64,000 bases of DNA from Agrocybe praecox. Lineage: Eukaryota; Basidiomycota; Agaricomycetes; Agaricales; Agrocybaceae. The notes under the pieces are model-generated. The model was not told the origin of the DNA and did no database searches. It saw only the letters and a program-made list of their open reading frames with translations. Shown here one piece after another: positions 1 to 10,489 of the stretch. The stretch lies in NCBI GenBank assembly GCA_964017145.1, contig OZ024848.1:74501-138500 (forward strand), written 5' to 3'. Position numbers and translations under genes: made by a program. Within the stretch, counting starts at the first letter, position 1. Each line of letters opens with the position of its first letter.

Positions 1-310
1 TTTCTTAGCGGTTACCACTGGTGGAACTTACTTTTCCAACAACTTCAAGCGCTCCTGGTTACATTGGCTCAAAATATTGTCGATGAAATCGATACTAACG
101 TTGTAACACACGAGGGGCATTTTCACATAGAGTAGTATGTGTTTCGGTGTTTGAGAGCGACTTGTGTTAAAGACGTGTTGGCTATCTTGAATACTGTACC
201 GAGTCGCCGTGTGGAGACGGTTCGACAGATGTAATAGATGCGCATAAAGATAGAAGAACGCACAATACATTCTTATTATGTCAAAATTTCAAGGCCGCAC
301 TGCATCCCAG
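1..310 (+). repeat. Downstream flank of a secreted-protein module, cut by window edge
   Basis: The first ~310 bases match, in inverse orientation, about 22110-22425, the sequence lying 3' of the small secreted protein gene at 22660-23191. The start (TTAGCGGTTACCACTGGTGG) is also seen near 4460 and 29085, and inverted near 9640. The window therefore probably begins just downstream of another copy of that gene outside the window. No coding sequence is seen here. Confidence 0.7.
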
Positions 311-403
311 GAGTAACAATTATCCTCAAGAGTAATAAGTATAAAAACATGTCTCAAAAATTCAACACGTCACTGACCAATTCAACCCCCAGTCGTATCC
401 ACA

Positions 404-696
404 ATGTTGACCCTCGGAAATGCCTTCATCATTCTCATCGCAGTCTCCTGCATCATGACCACTGTTTCATCCAGTCCACTCGTGAGTATCATTATATCTA
501 TCATCAGAAAACCCATTCCGCCTGCTAGCAGACTCCGCAAGCAATTATAAGCTAGTTTACTCACTGAGGGATGTCATTTCCTTTCCTTTCCTTGTTGTAG
601 AAAGCAGCATCCGCCATCCAACTTTGTAGCGGCAACGCTGGAGGTTGCGCAGGTACTGTCATTCGTGGACTCCAAGAGATGGATAAAAGTCTCTGA
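404..696 (+). CDS. Short secreted protein, truncated relative of the six-cysteine family
   Basis: Two exons are inferred: 404-481 and 601-696, joined by a GT-AG intron (GTGAGT...TTGTAG). Exon 1 encodes a 26-residue hydrophobic leader of signal-peptide type (MLTLGNAFIILIAVSC...). Exon 2 encodes about 31 residues, including IQLCSGNAGGCAG, which resembles IELCTGNVGTGCA at the same place in the larger secreted proteins at 3711, 22660 and 28330. The product of ~57 residues would be a truncated relative that lost the C-terminal half. A decayed, inverted copy lies at 21562-21785, and a further scrap of the exon-2 end lies near 4670-4715. Function is unknown. The intron position and leader support a real gene, but the short product could equally be a relic. 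Confidence 0.5.
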
Positions 697-982
697 GTGA
701 TTCGCCTTCCTGACGGGAGACATTCTATGTTATCTTCTTTAAGTGAGACTTAATTGTATATTAGTACCTAAATTGCTGACCTGGAGCGATCTCTGCTTAA
801 ATTCTTTCAGATCATTGGCCTGCCGATAACAAATTCGTTGCAAATCATAATGATATTGTAGTACCCAGCGTGTAAGATATAATATACAGAATGAGCGTTC
901 CCGGTGCATGATAGAAATACAAAAAAACCTTGCGACTGGATGGATATACATATATACACATATAATCCTAGGAGAAAAAAGA

Positions 983-1453
983 GGTATTCGATAGTGGCAA
1001 GTTCACTAGCTACGGCGTGGTACCTCGGCACGGTCATGGCATAGGGCCCTGAGCGGGAAACCATCTGCTGACCGTCGCGTAGAGTGATGATAGTACGGTT
1101 GAGTACGCCCTCGGCAAACTCCGACAAGCCGACCACATCCTCTGCTGTTTTGTTGACGGACCTGGCTGCAAATCGGCAAAGCGCGTTGACATCGAAAGAG
1201 ACCCTCCGCTCTTCGGGGCGAACAGAGTCGTTATAACTAAGCAACAAAGATTACGGGTCAAAGGTGTGTGCGATAGAACAGAGACTTACACCCAGTGGCC
1301 CGACGTGTGGTTGAAGATGTCGTTCTGGGAACCTACTATAGTGGATAGGGTACGACGTGGCAGCGAAACCGGTGAGGAAGAGAAAACCTGTCGTAGAGAG
1401 GCTGGTGCTTTGAGCAGGTTAAAGACGACTCTCGCCCTTCCGAGGCAGAGCAT
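983..1453 (-). pseudogene. Truncated Aim9-like mitochondrial phosphotransferase fragment
   Basis: On the minus strand, the start at 1453 gives an arginine-rich leader of mitochondrial presequence type (MLCLGRARVVFNLLK...RRTLS). It runs through a motif FNHTSGHW to a GT donor. After an intron, a second exon (from about 1243) reads YNDSVRPEERRVSFDVNALC, then AEDVVGLSEFAEGVLNRT and YAMTVPRYHAVASELATIEYL. These match the start of the fungal Aim9 / APH-like phosphotransferase family as I recall it. Reading ends at about 983, where sequence shared with unrelated loci begins, so the kinase core is missing. The inverted paralogue at 20804-21290 carries an 8-nt insertion in exon 1. Both look non-functional. 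Confidence 0.65.
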
Positions 1454-1458
1454 GGCTA

Positions 1459-1566
1459 GATTGAGCAATCCACAGGCTTTTGTTCCTTCTCCTCGTTGGC
1501 TTTCTGCATCGCTAGCGTTCCAAGGCGTTGAAGTTACTACTCCTCCTAATCCAATGCAGACAATGG
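1459..1566 (+). pseudogene. Fragment of the 731-codon gene's 5' end
   Basis: The plus strand encodes RLSNPQAFVPSPRWLSASLA and FQGVEVTTPPNP, nearly the same as residues ~11-40 of the disordered protein encoded at 5102-7297 (FVPSPRWLSESPAFQGVEAT). The start codon and first ten codons are absent. The fragment abuts the Aim9-like start codon directly, whereas the inverted copy at 20570-20699 keeps ~100 extra bases between them. This indicates a deletion in this copy. Confidence 0.7.
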
Positions 1567-1719
1567 GTCAACGTTTCAACGTACATATCGCCGATCGTGG
1601 GTCACACATATCTGAGTCGGATATTTTCCATGGCACTCACTTTTTTTCGTTCGCTTTTCAATTTAGTTACGTAACCCTATCTCCTGCTTCTCAATCTTGT
1701 AAGGAAGGACCGTGGGACA

Positions 1720-1866
1720 GTGGCCCGTGGGCGAGAATGCTTCTACTTCGGGATCAACGGCGAATGCATGCTCTATGAAATTGGAAAAGCTATTGCGAAA
1801 AAGCTCCTGTCTATTGGTAAAGGCTACGAGCGACGAGCCATCCATGTTCACAGCCAAGGAGACTAA
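1720..1866 (+). pseudogene. C-terminal fragment of an NAD-dependent epimerase-like protein
   Basis: The plus strand reads GRECFYFGINGECMLYEIGK and AIAKKLLSIGKGYERRAIHV, and ends in a stop at 1864-1866. The pattern (YFGINGE..LYEIGKAIAK.L...GK) resembles the C-terminal helix region of fungal extended-SDR/NAD-dependent epimerase-like proteins as I remember them. The inverted homologue at 20150-20460 lacks this stop and continues through a GT-AG intron to DPLSEELILVGS, matching the family's downstream GS motif. No upstream NAD-binding domain is present at either site, so both are relics. The family call is from memory. Confidence 0.45.
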
Positions 1867-2412
1867 CTATACTTTAGGGTAAGCACATGATGGTTCTGTT
1901 ACCCATGTTTATTCTCGAAAAGTCATACAAGATTTATTTTCCAGGGATCCACTTTCTGAGGAACTAATTCTCGTGGGATCGTAAAATTTCGCAGCGATTG
2001 TGACGGTGCTCTGTTCTTTCGCTTACCTCAAGACATACCTGTATTCGACGACGGCACCTCAATGATCATCATGGGCTCTGCAGTAACGTGCGACTGATAT
2101 ATATCTCATAGCCCCAGGTAGTGTACATTTAACTCTATACGAGCACGAGCACACCTTCTTCACAACCGTTTACGAGTTATCGTTTTGACGCCTGTATTGC
2201 TCAACCGTGCCCACTGGAAACGGAACAGCCTGGAGGAACTCATCAAGAAACTACGAGATGGAGCAACCAAATGTGGAGGAGATTTTATGGTACGAGCATG
2301 ATCAATAGGCAGGCGAATTTGTGTTGATATGAATTTTGAAGATGTCTTCCTTGTTGCGCAAGGAAGCCGACAATGCTCAAACCCAGGCCACTGTAGTTCA
2401 AACCCGCGACGC

Positions 2413-2516
2413 TCAACTTTTCAGGTCACCCAAAAACTAGCGAGTTTGGGTTTTCAGGTGACGTGAAACTTCAATATCATGGTTTTCGCAAATTTTCGGG
2501 TGACCTGAAAAGTTGA
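2413..2516. mobile_element. Palindromic MITE-like element, copy 1
   Basis: This 104-bp unit is bounded by inverted repeats TCAACTTTTCAGGTCACCC and GGGTGACCTGAAAAGTTGA, with further internal symmetry (TTTTCAGGTGACGTGAAA). It has no coding capacity. Four more near-full copies lie at 11342, 24077, 27330 and 30517. Size and long terminal inverted repeats suit a non-autonomous MITE, but no convincing target-site duplication was found. Confidence 0.75.
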
Positions 2517-3400
2517 TTTTCCCAGGGTGTCTGGCTCACTCGCACGCTTCGACAGCCAAGTGTCCAAAAGTCATCGTCTCAGAAAGGAATGAATGCTTTA
2601 TCCATGCACACCGCGGCGAGTTGATGTTACCGAAATACATCAACTCGGTACCCAGGACCACTAGCGAGTTTGCTATGCTGGTTATTTCTGTTGAAGAACT
2701 GGCAGCTCAATGTCTCTCCTCTTCTTCTTTTCCCTATTGTGGACATAACTGTGACCTGGTACCGAATCACCCCCACGTAGTAGGCGTGGTATCAAATGAT
2801 GGTACCTTGAAGGAACTCTTTCTACTGGCCTTATTAAGCTCCATCCCTTCGGTTACGCCTCGCCCTTGCATACACCACGGGGGGACTTTCGAGGATATGT
2901 TCTTTAACACTGTGAGTAGCATTACACGTACACTTACTCGACTGGCTACTGGCTGACACTTTACTACCAATTCCTTCAGCGTTTTACCAGTGCCACAGTG
3001 AGCCAAATTACCCGAATGTGGTCATGCGAAGTGGGACATACGAGTCTCGAAAATGTGAGTGGGGGCTTCAACTCAGATGATACGACGAAGCTTAGTAGAC
3101 TCTAATAGATGAACTATGGAATATAGCGCATCTTTGTCATGTAGATATTATGTAGCGTTGAGTATGTAATTATAAGCGCCCGACGCGGCTGAACCATCCG
3201 AGCATCGGGTAATAAACAGAATATAAATGGCATTAGAGAGCTCATATTCAACTTATATTCTACAACCGCCGATGATGGAACACCCTAATAGTCTTCAAGA
3301 GTACAGGCCCATATGAGTAGTACTGCCTCGTACATTTGCTGAAAGAAGGATCAAGAGAATAACTTAAAATACTCGTCGCATTATCGGCCCTTTGATATCG
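2517..3400 (+). repeat. Upstream part of secreted-protein module 1
   Basis: Sequence from the MITE edge to the secreted-protein promoter is shared with 27435-27980 (same strand) and, inverted, with 10740-11341 and 23560-24076. It contains a partly conserved reading (CLAHSHASTAKCPKVIV... and, after a possible intron, HNCDLVPN..VVGVVSN.GTY) that may be a relic of another secreted protein. In this copy, about 2808-3140 is replaced by unrelated sequence that includes a fossil of exon 2 of the small gene at 29829-30105. I see no intact gene here. Confidence 0.6.
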
Positions 3401-3627
3401 CCTGCTTATAAAAGAAGAACTTGTTCTCGACGAGTGAAAGTAAACTTGCTTGATTGAGCATCAGGTGTTTTCATATGCCCGGGTACATGTACATGTACTT
3501 CTATAAATAGATAGGCGATCGGATTGAAACCAAAAATAGGCACTTTCTATCATCGCAAGCAAGAAGCCACCGACCATGAATGTAATAGATGAATGTGTAT
3601 TATGTATTATTATTTTCTTTGAAGCCC

Positions 3628-3633
3628 TATAAA
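3628..3633 (+). promoter_or_regulatory. TATA box of secreted-protein gene 1
   Basis: TATAAA lies 83 bp upstream of the ATG at 3711, inside a stretch conserved in all four copies (CCTATAAATGCGTGCTC). A second TATAAATA motif and a GTACATGTAC palindrome lie about 125 bp further upstream and are largely conserved between copies. Confidence 0.55.
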
Positions 3634-3710
3634 TGCGTGCTCAAAGTTGCATCTTTATACATCAGCAAGCCCAAGTAAAAAGCAAAAAGCAAATACACGT
3701 ATCATTCAAA

Positions 3711-4242
3711 ATGTTCTCCCTCATCACTCTCGTCGTCGCTGTCTTCGCCACTTCTGCGACATCATCCCCAGTCTCAAATTCCAAGCTTTCCGCAAGAAAT
3801 ACTGTATGTCTCTCTTTGCCGTAAAATCTACAGCTGAAAAAAACCATTTCCCTTCTCCTAGGACATTGTGCCGAGCATCGAACTATGCACAGGCAACGTC
3901 GGTACTGGCTGTGCGACTATTCCTGTGGTATCCGACACCTGCGTCAGTTTCACTGGAGGACTTTCGTTCTTAAGTGACGAGGTATCTTCTGCCGTGATTC
4001 CCGGCGGATTCGTCTGTACCTTTGCAGCGTGAGTAGACGTGCACATATCTTAAACACCGAAGTTGTCCGTCAGCTAATCATTTTTTCTCTTTTTGTTATT
4101 TAGTGCATTCGGATGCGACACAACAAAAGGTGGCGGCGTGTTTCTCCAAGGTGGAACATGGAGCATGTTCAGTGTTCCAGGAACAGCTGGAAATGTCAAC
4201 TTCAACGACAAGGCGAACTCATTCACATGTTCGCCTGTCTAG
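3711..4242 (+). CDS. Six-cysteine small secreted protein, copy 1
   Basis: Three exons are inferred: 3711-3803, 3862-4028 and 4104-4242, all GT-AG. The product is ~132 residues. It has an N-terminal signal peptide (MFSLITLVVAVFATSATSSP), then a mature domain with six cysteines: ELCTGNVGTGC, a third in SDTC, a fourth in GFVCTFA, a fifth in AFGCDTTKGGG and the last in NSFTCSPV at the C-terminus. The glycine-rich beta-strand-like pattern (GGVFLQGGTWSMFSVPG) recalls crystallin-like secreted proteins, but that is only an impression. I do not recognise a named family. Three intact paralogues lie in this window, each in the same duplicated module with the same introns and TATA position. A secreted, duplicated, cysteine-rich product suits an effector-like or cell-surface role. 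Confidence 0.85.
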
Positions 4243-5101
4243 ATATATTACAACACACTGGGACTTTTTGGCAGAGAATAACTCATACATTTGTCGTGCT
4301 CTTATGTAAATCCAAAAGTGGTAGAAGTAATCTCGGCTTAAGAAAATAAACTTGTGTTGTCCAAAAACGTTACATAGGCCGTATTCAGTAGCATTGGGGA
4401 GTCAGCGCTAATCATAGTAATTACGGTCTAAAAATAGCGTTAAGCGCGTGTCTGAATTTGCTAGCGGTTACCACTGGTGGAGCTTACTTTTTCAACAACT
4501 TCAAGCTCTCCTGTTTTGCCTGTATAGCTGTAAAGTCATACTTTTTTTGCACAACATTTGTACCTGACATCCAATGTAATGCTAGTCGTACCTATCAAAT
4601 ATATGAGCACTGAGCCTCTGTTTGTGCTAACAAGCTCAAAGAACCACACCCTCGGCATAAAATAATCCAGGTCCTGTCCTTCGAGGACTCCAACAGCTGA
4701 ATAAAAGTTTCTGAGTGATTCGGCTTCCTGCCAGAAGATTTTGCAAGTGAGACTTATTTATATACTCCTAACATTGTACCTAAATTGCTGACCTGGAGCG
4801 ATCTCTGCTTAGGTTGTTTCAGATCATTGGCCTGCGATGTCGCCGGCGGAGAGGGTACAGTTTTACAAGGCGGTCCATTAAAACTCGTTCAGAGATTGTG
4901 CTGATGGTAGGTAGATACTTGAGCATACCGAATATCAAATTCGTTGCAAATCACAATGATATTGTAGTAACCAGCGTGTAAGATATAATATACAGAATGA
5001 GCGTTCACAGTGTAATGATAGGAATACAAAAAAATCTTGTGACTGAATGGATATTCATACATATAATCCCAGGAGAAAAATAGAGAGATAATTGCGCTGC
5101 A
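4243..5101. repeat. Repeat-derived spacer between secreted-protein gene and 731-codon gene
   Basis: The first ~320 bases are the conserved 3' flank of the secreted-protein module. Positions 4670-4715 carry a scrap of the short secreted gene's last exon, and about 4700-5090 matches the AT-rich part of the chimeric modules at 700-975 and 21290-21540. The repeat ends within about 10 bp of the stop codon of the minus-strand gene at 5102. Confidence 0.6.
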
Positions 5102-7297
5102 CTACCTCCTCGAACTCCTCCTCGACGGCCTCGAAGAACCTGTAGTAAACGGGGTACCTGGCATAGACGCGGAACCATGGATGACAGGTGGCCGAGCAGC
5201 ATGGATCGGCGGGCCATACTGCATTCCATAATATTGCTCTGCACGATGGGCGGGCACATACCCCTTCATCACGTATTCCCTGGGCACGATTTGGAACCCG
5301 TCCGCGTCGTAGGCTATGGCTGTGTCTTCATGACGACGATGACCTGGCTTATTCACTGGCATATCGCTGTTAAGGTGGATGCTTAGGCTCTCCCGACTAG
5401 GATATCCTGTAGGGCCTGTATGGCTGCGCTGTTCATTTTGTCTCTCTCGATTCCGGGAATATTGACTAGACGCGCGTGAATGTGCTCGTGAATGTGAATG
5501 GGTGCTGTTGTGGTTGTTCGATGACGGTGCACGAACATGCTGCTGCTGCTGATTTGTGTGCTCCTCTTCCCGAATTTGCTCCTGTAGTTGATGGAGGGAT
5601 TCAGGAGTTATCGAAGGCGTCTGACGTGGCGGTTCGGTGGAGGTCCACCGGGGGGTATTGACGTCTGAAAAAAGATTGGGAGCGGTAGGAGCTGAAGTCC
5701 AGGATGCAGACGGAGGAACAGGTGGGATGAAAGGCGTCCGGCCAGGTGATACTGCAGTGGGAGCTTTGGGGGTATTGAGATTCGATCCCGCAGGGGTCCA
5801 AGACGTCGCCGCAAAGCGAGGGGTTTGTTGAGGCGGAGGTTGCGATAAGGGCTGTGGCTGCTGCTGTTGTGGAGGGACGGTACTCCGCACCGATGTTGAC
5901 ATCCGTTCGTTCTGGTTCATAGGTGGTGGTGGAGGAGGATATTGTTGACCTTGCTGCTGAGGTGGATATAGAGGCAAAGGTGGGTAGTCTGGAAGCGGCG
6001 AATAGCCATTGATATGCGCAGGTTGGGGTCCTGTTTGCAGGAGAATAGATGTGGCGGGGAGAGGAGGTGCTTGTAATGGTTGTTGGTTTTGGGTATACGG
6101 AGTGCGGCTCCCCTCAAATTCGGCGTCGAGGTCCATAGCACTCCGCGATGCACGACGAGGAGCACGAAGGTTTGGCATATTATCAGATCCGGACATCGCA
6201 GACCGTTCAGATAGAGATTCATGCGTCGGCGGGCCATATTTCGCCAGATGTTCCTGTTGCCACAGTCGCTGGGTCTCGTCACTCCTCCATACGAATGCTG
6301 GATGACGTTTCGGTTCGTCGCTCCGCCTTTCTCTGTCGGGATAATAATCTGCTGTAACGCGTTCCTTGCCCACCCAAGGCAATTTATTTACTGACTCAAC
6401 AAAATGTTGAAGGCGTTTGAGATAGGTATTGAGGGAAGCGTTGCTTGGAGGAGGTGTCGGTGGATCCATACGTGCATAATCGGGCCCATAATCTGGGTCT
6501 GCAGAAATAGGACTACCGATAATTTCAGGGGAGGCAATACGTTGATTCGATTGCGAATGTCGCTGATCTTGCTGTGTAGCCATATACTGTTCTTCTTGCG
6601 TTGTAACCGGGAACTGAGTTTGATGCTGCTTGAAATTTTCTTCGGTGTACTGTTTCTCTCCCTGCATGTGCCCGACGAGCGTTTCAGAAGGAGCCGGACC
6701 TGAATGCGCTGTCTTTTCTGAGGAAATACTCGAAGAGTACGAATGCCTATCATGATCTGCGCCTCCAGGTCCATAGGAATATTGGGATTTTTCTGGTGAA
6801 AGATGTGGCATGGGCATTTCATAACCAGAGTCCCTAGGCTCGGAAGATGGGTTCGAGTGTGCTTCAGGCTTTGGTCGTTCACGAAGAGATTTCCGTACCA
6901 CCTTTTTGAGGCCTGTTACGAAACCACCGACGAACTTCCTGTCGTGGGTTGGTGTCCCTTTGTCAGGCGAGCCCATCTCAGAACGGCCTCCGTCGCCGCC
7001 ATCACTGCTTCCGCCTACAGTCGCAAGAAATGGTACACCTGGATCCACATTAAACGCTGTGGCATTTCCCTGGAAAAGATTACTCGGTGGTGGAGGTACT
7101 GGCGACCTCAGACGAGCTATAGGAGGTGTAGTTTGCGGACCTGCATCCCCAGGATAGTCAACACGAGGTGTCTGAGTTGGATTAGGAGGAGTAGCCTCAA
7201 CGCCTTGAAACGCTGGTGATTCAGAAAGCCAACGAGGAGAAGGAACAAAAGGTGGATTGCTTAGTCTGCCGCTTGAGCGCTTAGATGAATTTGGCAT
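5102..7297 (-). CDS. Proline/serine-rich disordered protein, 731 residues
   Basis: A single uninterrupted frame starts at 7297 (MPNSSKRSSGRLSNPPFVPS) and ends at 5102. The protein is largely low complexity, rich in Pro, Gln, Ser and Arg, with poly-Pro/Gln tracts in its second half. More ordered islands are a basic helix-like segment (FVTGLKKVVRKSLRERPK, residues ~120-140), a stretch with LKRLQHFVESVNKLPWVGKE near residue 300, and VTADYYPDRER following it. The last ~30 residues are Ser/Arg-rich (SSRPSRRSSRR). I recognise no catalytic domain, so it may be a scaffold or regulatory protein. It lacks introns, unlike most genes here. Its 5' end is copied into both chimeric modules, and its 3' flank is the dispersed AT-rich repeat, which suggests this locus donated sequence to the duplications. 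Confidence 0.8.
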   Translation of the reverse strand: MPNSSKRSSGRLSNPPFVPSPRWLSESPAFQGVEATPPNPTQTPRVDYPGDAGPQTTPPIARLRSPVPPPPSNLFQGNATAFNVDPGVPFLATVGGSSDGGDGGRSEMGSPDKGTPTHDRKFVGGFVTGLKKVVRKSLRERPKPEAHSNPSSEPRDSGYEMPMPHLSPEKSQYSYGPGGADHDRHSYSSSISSEKTAHSGPAPSETLVGHMQGEKQYTEENFKQHQTQFPVTTQEEQYMATQQDQRHSQSNQRIASPEIIGSPISADPDYGPDYARMDPPTPPPSNASLNTYLKRLQHFVESVNKLPWVGKERVTADYYPDRERRSDEPKRHPAFVWRSDETQRLWQQEHLAKYGPPTHESLSERSAMSGSDNMPNLRAPRRASRSAMDLDAEFEGSRTPYTQNQQPLQAPPLPATSILLQTGPQPAHINGYSPLPDYPPLPLYPPQQQGQQYPPPPPPMNQNERMSTSVRSTVPPQQQQPQPLSQPPPQQTPRFAATSWTPAGSNLNTPKAPTAVSPGRTPFIPPVPPSASWTSAPTAPNLFSDVNTPRWTSTEPPRQTPSITPESLHQLQEQIREEEHTNQQQQHVRAPSSNNHNSTHSHSRAHSRASSQYSRNRERQNEQRSHTGPTGYPSRESLSIHLNSDMPVNKPGHRRHEDTAIAYDADGFQIVPREYVMKGYVPAHRAEQYYGMQYGPPIHAARPPVIHGSASMPGTPFTTGSSRPSRRSSRR

Positions 7298-9480
7298 TGT
7301 GGTACGGGAAGAAAGGACATGCTGCGCATCGAAATCGCCGTGGGCGCCTTCTGGTCGAGGATGACTGGCGAATATTCTAAAATTAAAACGTCCGAGGCTG
7401 GCGAGGCACGTGATCTAATTACGCCTGACGCGTCGCGTTTCCAGTGTCCACAGCCAGCGCCGATCAGCCTTATTTGGCAAATTAATAGTAGTCGTCTGAA
7501 ATGTTTTCCATTAAATCTGCACGTTGATAATTCCCCGGAAACAGATACACATTGTTTTTATCGTATGTTATATTTCCATAATGTACTATCCTTTCAAACC
7601 TCTCCTTCCTTGCAGATTTTCTCGCTTGCGTAAATGATTCCGGGGGGTAGGTTCAGCCTCATAATCCCGATAATGGTACGGAATATCCGCTTTGACTTCG
7701 TATACGCGCAGAACATTCTCATTCAAGGTTAGTTTACTTCCCAATCTCCGTGTATCTTATCGTTGGTGCAGTATGCCGCGCTGAATTCTTGTCATTTATT
7801 CTGAAACTGTTATAGTTCTTGTATGCCATTACTTGCAACAATAAGAGCATCTTACTTGAAGAAAAAATGACCTTGATGAAGATACAAAGCATTATGATGG
7901 GATGCGGGGAGGCAGATACAGCATTGCGGGGTTTATTGAGCAGGTTCTATCGACTTGGGAGGATTATGGAACAGACACAGATAGCTTTCAAGTAAGTAGA
8001 GAGGAAAAAGAGAAGAGATTTGGAGGTTTTCAAGCAGTTAGACCAGTGAATAGTGGCGGAAGGGAAGGCGAAAATTGTTTCAGTCAAGGCTCGGCCTTGG
8101 CGACGCGTAACGGAGAAATCCGAATAGAGTCGCGTGACCGTTTGGCGTTCAAACGATCCATTCCGAGATTATTCCGCCTTGCTCACCGCTTGTGTCTGTT
8201 CACTTTCCTCATTAACTCTTCTTTACGCCTCATTCATGCTTACTTGTTATCCCAAGACCACGCTACATGATCTCGACTCGATCGTCGCAGAGAGTTCGGC
8301 TACTCTAAACTGCTGCTCTTGATTTTTGAACTTTGAGTCGTACAACCGTGTCTCTTTGACCAGTACGTGACGTCTTTTTTTCCAGTATTCTATCCCACTC
8401 ACACCTATCCGCCCTTCTAGACTCCGCTTCTCCTCCTCAGCTTGACGAATTCGTGTAGATGAATAGGTGTGTCGGGTTTGATGGCCTGGCTTGAACATCA
8501 TTGTAAGAAACATCCATTTTCAATGCATATATGCACTGATACGTGCTGTTAAGCTCTTTCTATCCATCGCCAGAGAGTATGCGGCGATTTCTATTCTGAA
8601 CATTCTTGGGAGCACTGGATAGCTCGGTATGAAGATATAGTCGATGGAAACTCGGATATGTCGTACATTGCAGGCTGTGCTCGTGAGTTTTCATTCTTAC
8701 CACTGTATCCTACGTTCTGTACTAATGTCTTCAAATATAGTAAAAATGGTGTATGTACCCGCCTACATCACTGCCATCCCATATACACAACACGTTTCGG
8801 TATCATTCGCATGCGTGCAGAGCTACCCCACCATCATACCGTCCTAATAGAAGCGAGCTCTCGTCTAAAAAGGTCCCAATCTATCTACGAGATTTCGGTG
8901 GCTCTATGCACACCCAACAGGTCGTATTTGGGCGAGTGAGTATCGCGCGCAAAAGAACGAACCCCGACGTACTGTCGATGATGGGCAAAGACCAGTGATT
9001 TTGGACGGAGAAATGGCGAATATGTGTATTTTCAAATGGATCGCGGATGCTATTTCAAGAGGTTAAATCGCAGTGGAGTCAGGTCAGGAGGGCACAGTGC
9101 CAGTGGGTCCTGTCGCGTTGATTCATTACCTCGACGTGTTCAAAGCCAACATCTCATCACACGTTTTTCGACCCTTGTCAACTGTTTCTTCATTCGATTA
9201 CTTCATGCTGAAGGTGTCGTTGGAGCGGTCCAGAATGCAGCCAGAGGCGTAGCTGGACTCTGAAGCGCGTCGAGAAGCCTCGCACGATGGCTGTAATGGT
9301 TAAAGCAAGGATGTTTGGGCTATGTATGCGTCCGTCACATATCTTTACATGATCTAATCTAATTGGGCGGGTGGAGGTCGCACTGCCACATCGTTCTTTG
9401 AGCTTGTTAGCACAAACAGAGGCCCAGTGCTCATATATTTACTAAATACAACTAGCATTACATTGGATGTCATGTACAAA
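7298..9480. other. Region without a recognisable intact gene
   Basis: Several short frames occur. Two stretches look coding-like but cannot be assembled: about 8590-8940 (CGDFYSEH..EHWIARYEDI, then possible exons on either side of a GT-AG pair near 8690-8740) and about 9075-9240 (VPVGPVALIHYLDVFKANIS, then SSHVFRPLSTVSSFDYFMLK). They may be exons of one degenerate plus-strand gene. The motif TCCATTAAATCTGCACGTT near 7507 recurs near 25457. No family is recognised. Confidence 0.35.
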
Positions 9481-9866
9481 TGTTGTGCGAAAAAAGTATG
9501 ACTTTACAGCTATACAGGCAAAACACGTACTATGGAAAAATCCCCCTCGTGTGCTACAGCGTTAATATCCATTTCTGATAATGTTTTTAGCCAGTGCAAC
9601 CAGGAGAGCTTGAAGTAAGCTCCACCAGTGGTGACCGCTAAGAAATTTAGACACGCGCTTAACGCTATGTTTAGAACGTAATTACTATGATTAGCGCTGA
9701 CGCCCCAACGCTACTGAATACAGATTATTTAACCTTTTTGGACGACATAAATTTGATTTTGTAAGGGGAAATTACTTCTACCACTTTTGGCTAACAAATC
9801 TGTATAAGAGCACGACAAATTTATGAGTTATTCTCTCGCAAAAAGTCCCAGGATGTTGTGATATAT
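9480..9866. repeat. 3' flank of secreted-protein module 2 (inverted)
   Basis: This stretch is the inverted counterpart of about 4243-4560 and 28862-29180, including the CCACCAGTGGTGACCGCTAA motif. It is non-coding as far as I can see. Confidence 0.6.
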
Positions 9867-10399
9867 CTAGACAGGCGAACATGTGAACGATTTCGCCTTG
9901 TCGTTGAAGTTGACATTTCCAGCGGGTCCAGGAACATTTTCCATGTTCCATGTTCCACTTTGAAGAACCACGCCGCCACCTTTGACTGTGTCGCATGCGA
10001 ATGCACTGAATAACAAAAAGACAAAAAAATGATTAGCTGACGGACAACTTCGGTGTTTAAGATACGTGCACGTCTACTCACCCTGCAAAAGTACAAATGA
10101 TTCCGCCAGAAATCACGGCAGAAGATACTTCGTCGATTAAGAACGTAAGTCCTCCAGTGAAATTGACGCAGGTGTCGGTTGCCACATTAATAGTCACGCA
10201 GCCAGTACCGATGTTGCCTGTGCATACTTCGACGGTCGGACCAAAGTCCTAGAAGGAGGGAAATGGTTTTTTTCGGCTGTAGATAATACGGTAAAGAGAG
10301 ACATACAGTATTCCTTGAAACAAGGTTAGAGTTTGAGACCGGAGATGCTGTAGCAGAAGTGGCGAAGACAGCGACGACGAGGGCGACGAGGGAGAACAT
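9867..10399 (-). CDS. Six-cysteine small secreted protein, copy 2 (most divergent)
   Basis: The minus-strand start is at 10399. The same three-exon structure as the other copies is inferred, with introns after AARNT/SRNT and after CTFA. The signal peptide reads MFSLVALVVAVFATSATASP. The mature protein keeps all six cysteines but differs at more sites than the others: EVCTGNIGTGC, FLIDEVSSAVISGGIICTFA and WNMENVPGPAGNVNFNDKAK. Exon 2 ends GCAGG rather than GCAGC, changing Ala to Gly across the junction. A TATAAA motif lies at 10484-10489 (minus). The frame is intact, so this copy is probably functional or only recently diverged. Function is unknown, as for its paralogues. Confidence 0.82.
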
Positions 10400-10483
10400 T
10401 TTGAATGACATGTGTATTGCCTTTTTGCTTTTTACTTTTTGCTTGACCTTGCTGATGTATAAAGATACAAATTTGAGCACGCT

Positions 10484-10489
10484 TTTATA
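10484..10489 (-). promoter_or_regulatory. TATA box of secreted-protein gene 2
   Basis: TATAAA on the minus strand lies 84 bp upstream of the ATG at 10399, within the conserved CCTATAAAAGCGTGCTC block. Confidence 0.5.

Larger units (their letters stand above)
700..2340. repeat. Chimeric gene-fragment module, copy 1
   Basis: This ~1.6-kb segment is repeated in inverse orientation at about 19900-21530. It strings together an AT-rich stretch (700-975), an Aim9-like fragment, a fragment of the 731-codon gene's 5' end, an epimerase-like fragment and, near 2200-2320, a scrap matching the 3' part of the broken NLR-type gene at 11590-12056. The AT-rich part occurs a third time at about 4700-5090, where it is the 3' flank of the 731-codon gene. 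The pieces lie on mixed strands, so the module was assembled by rearrangement rather than by copying one locus. Confidence 0.7.
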
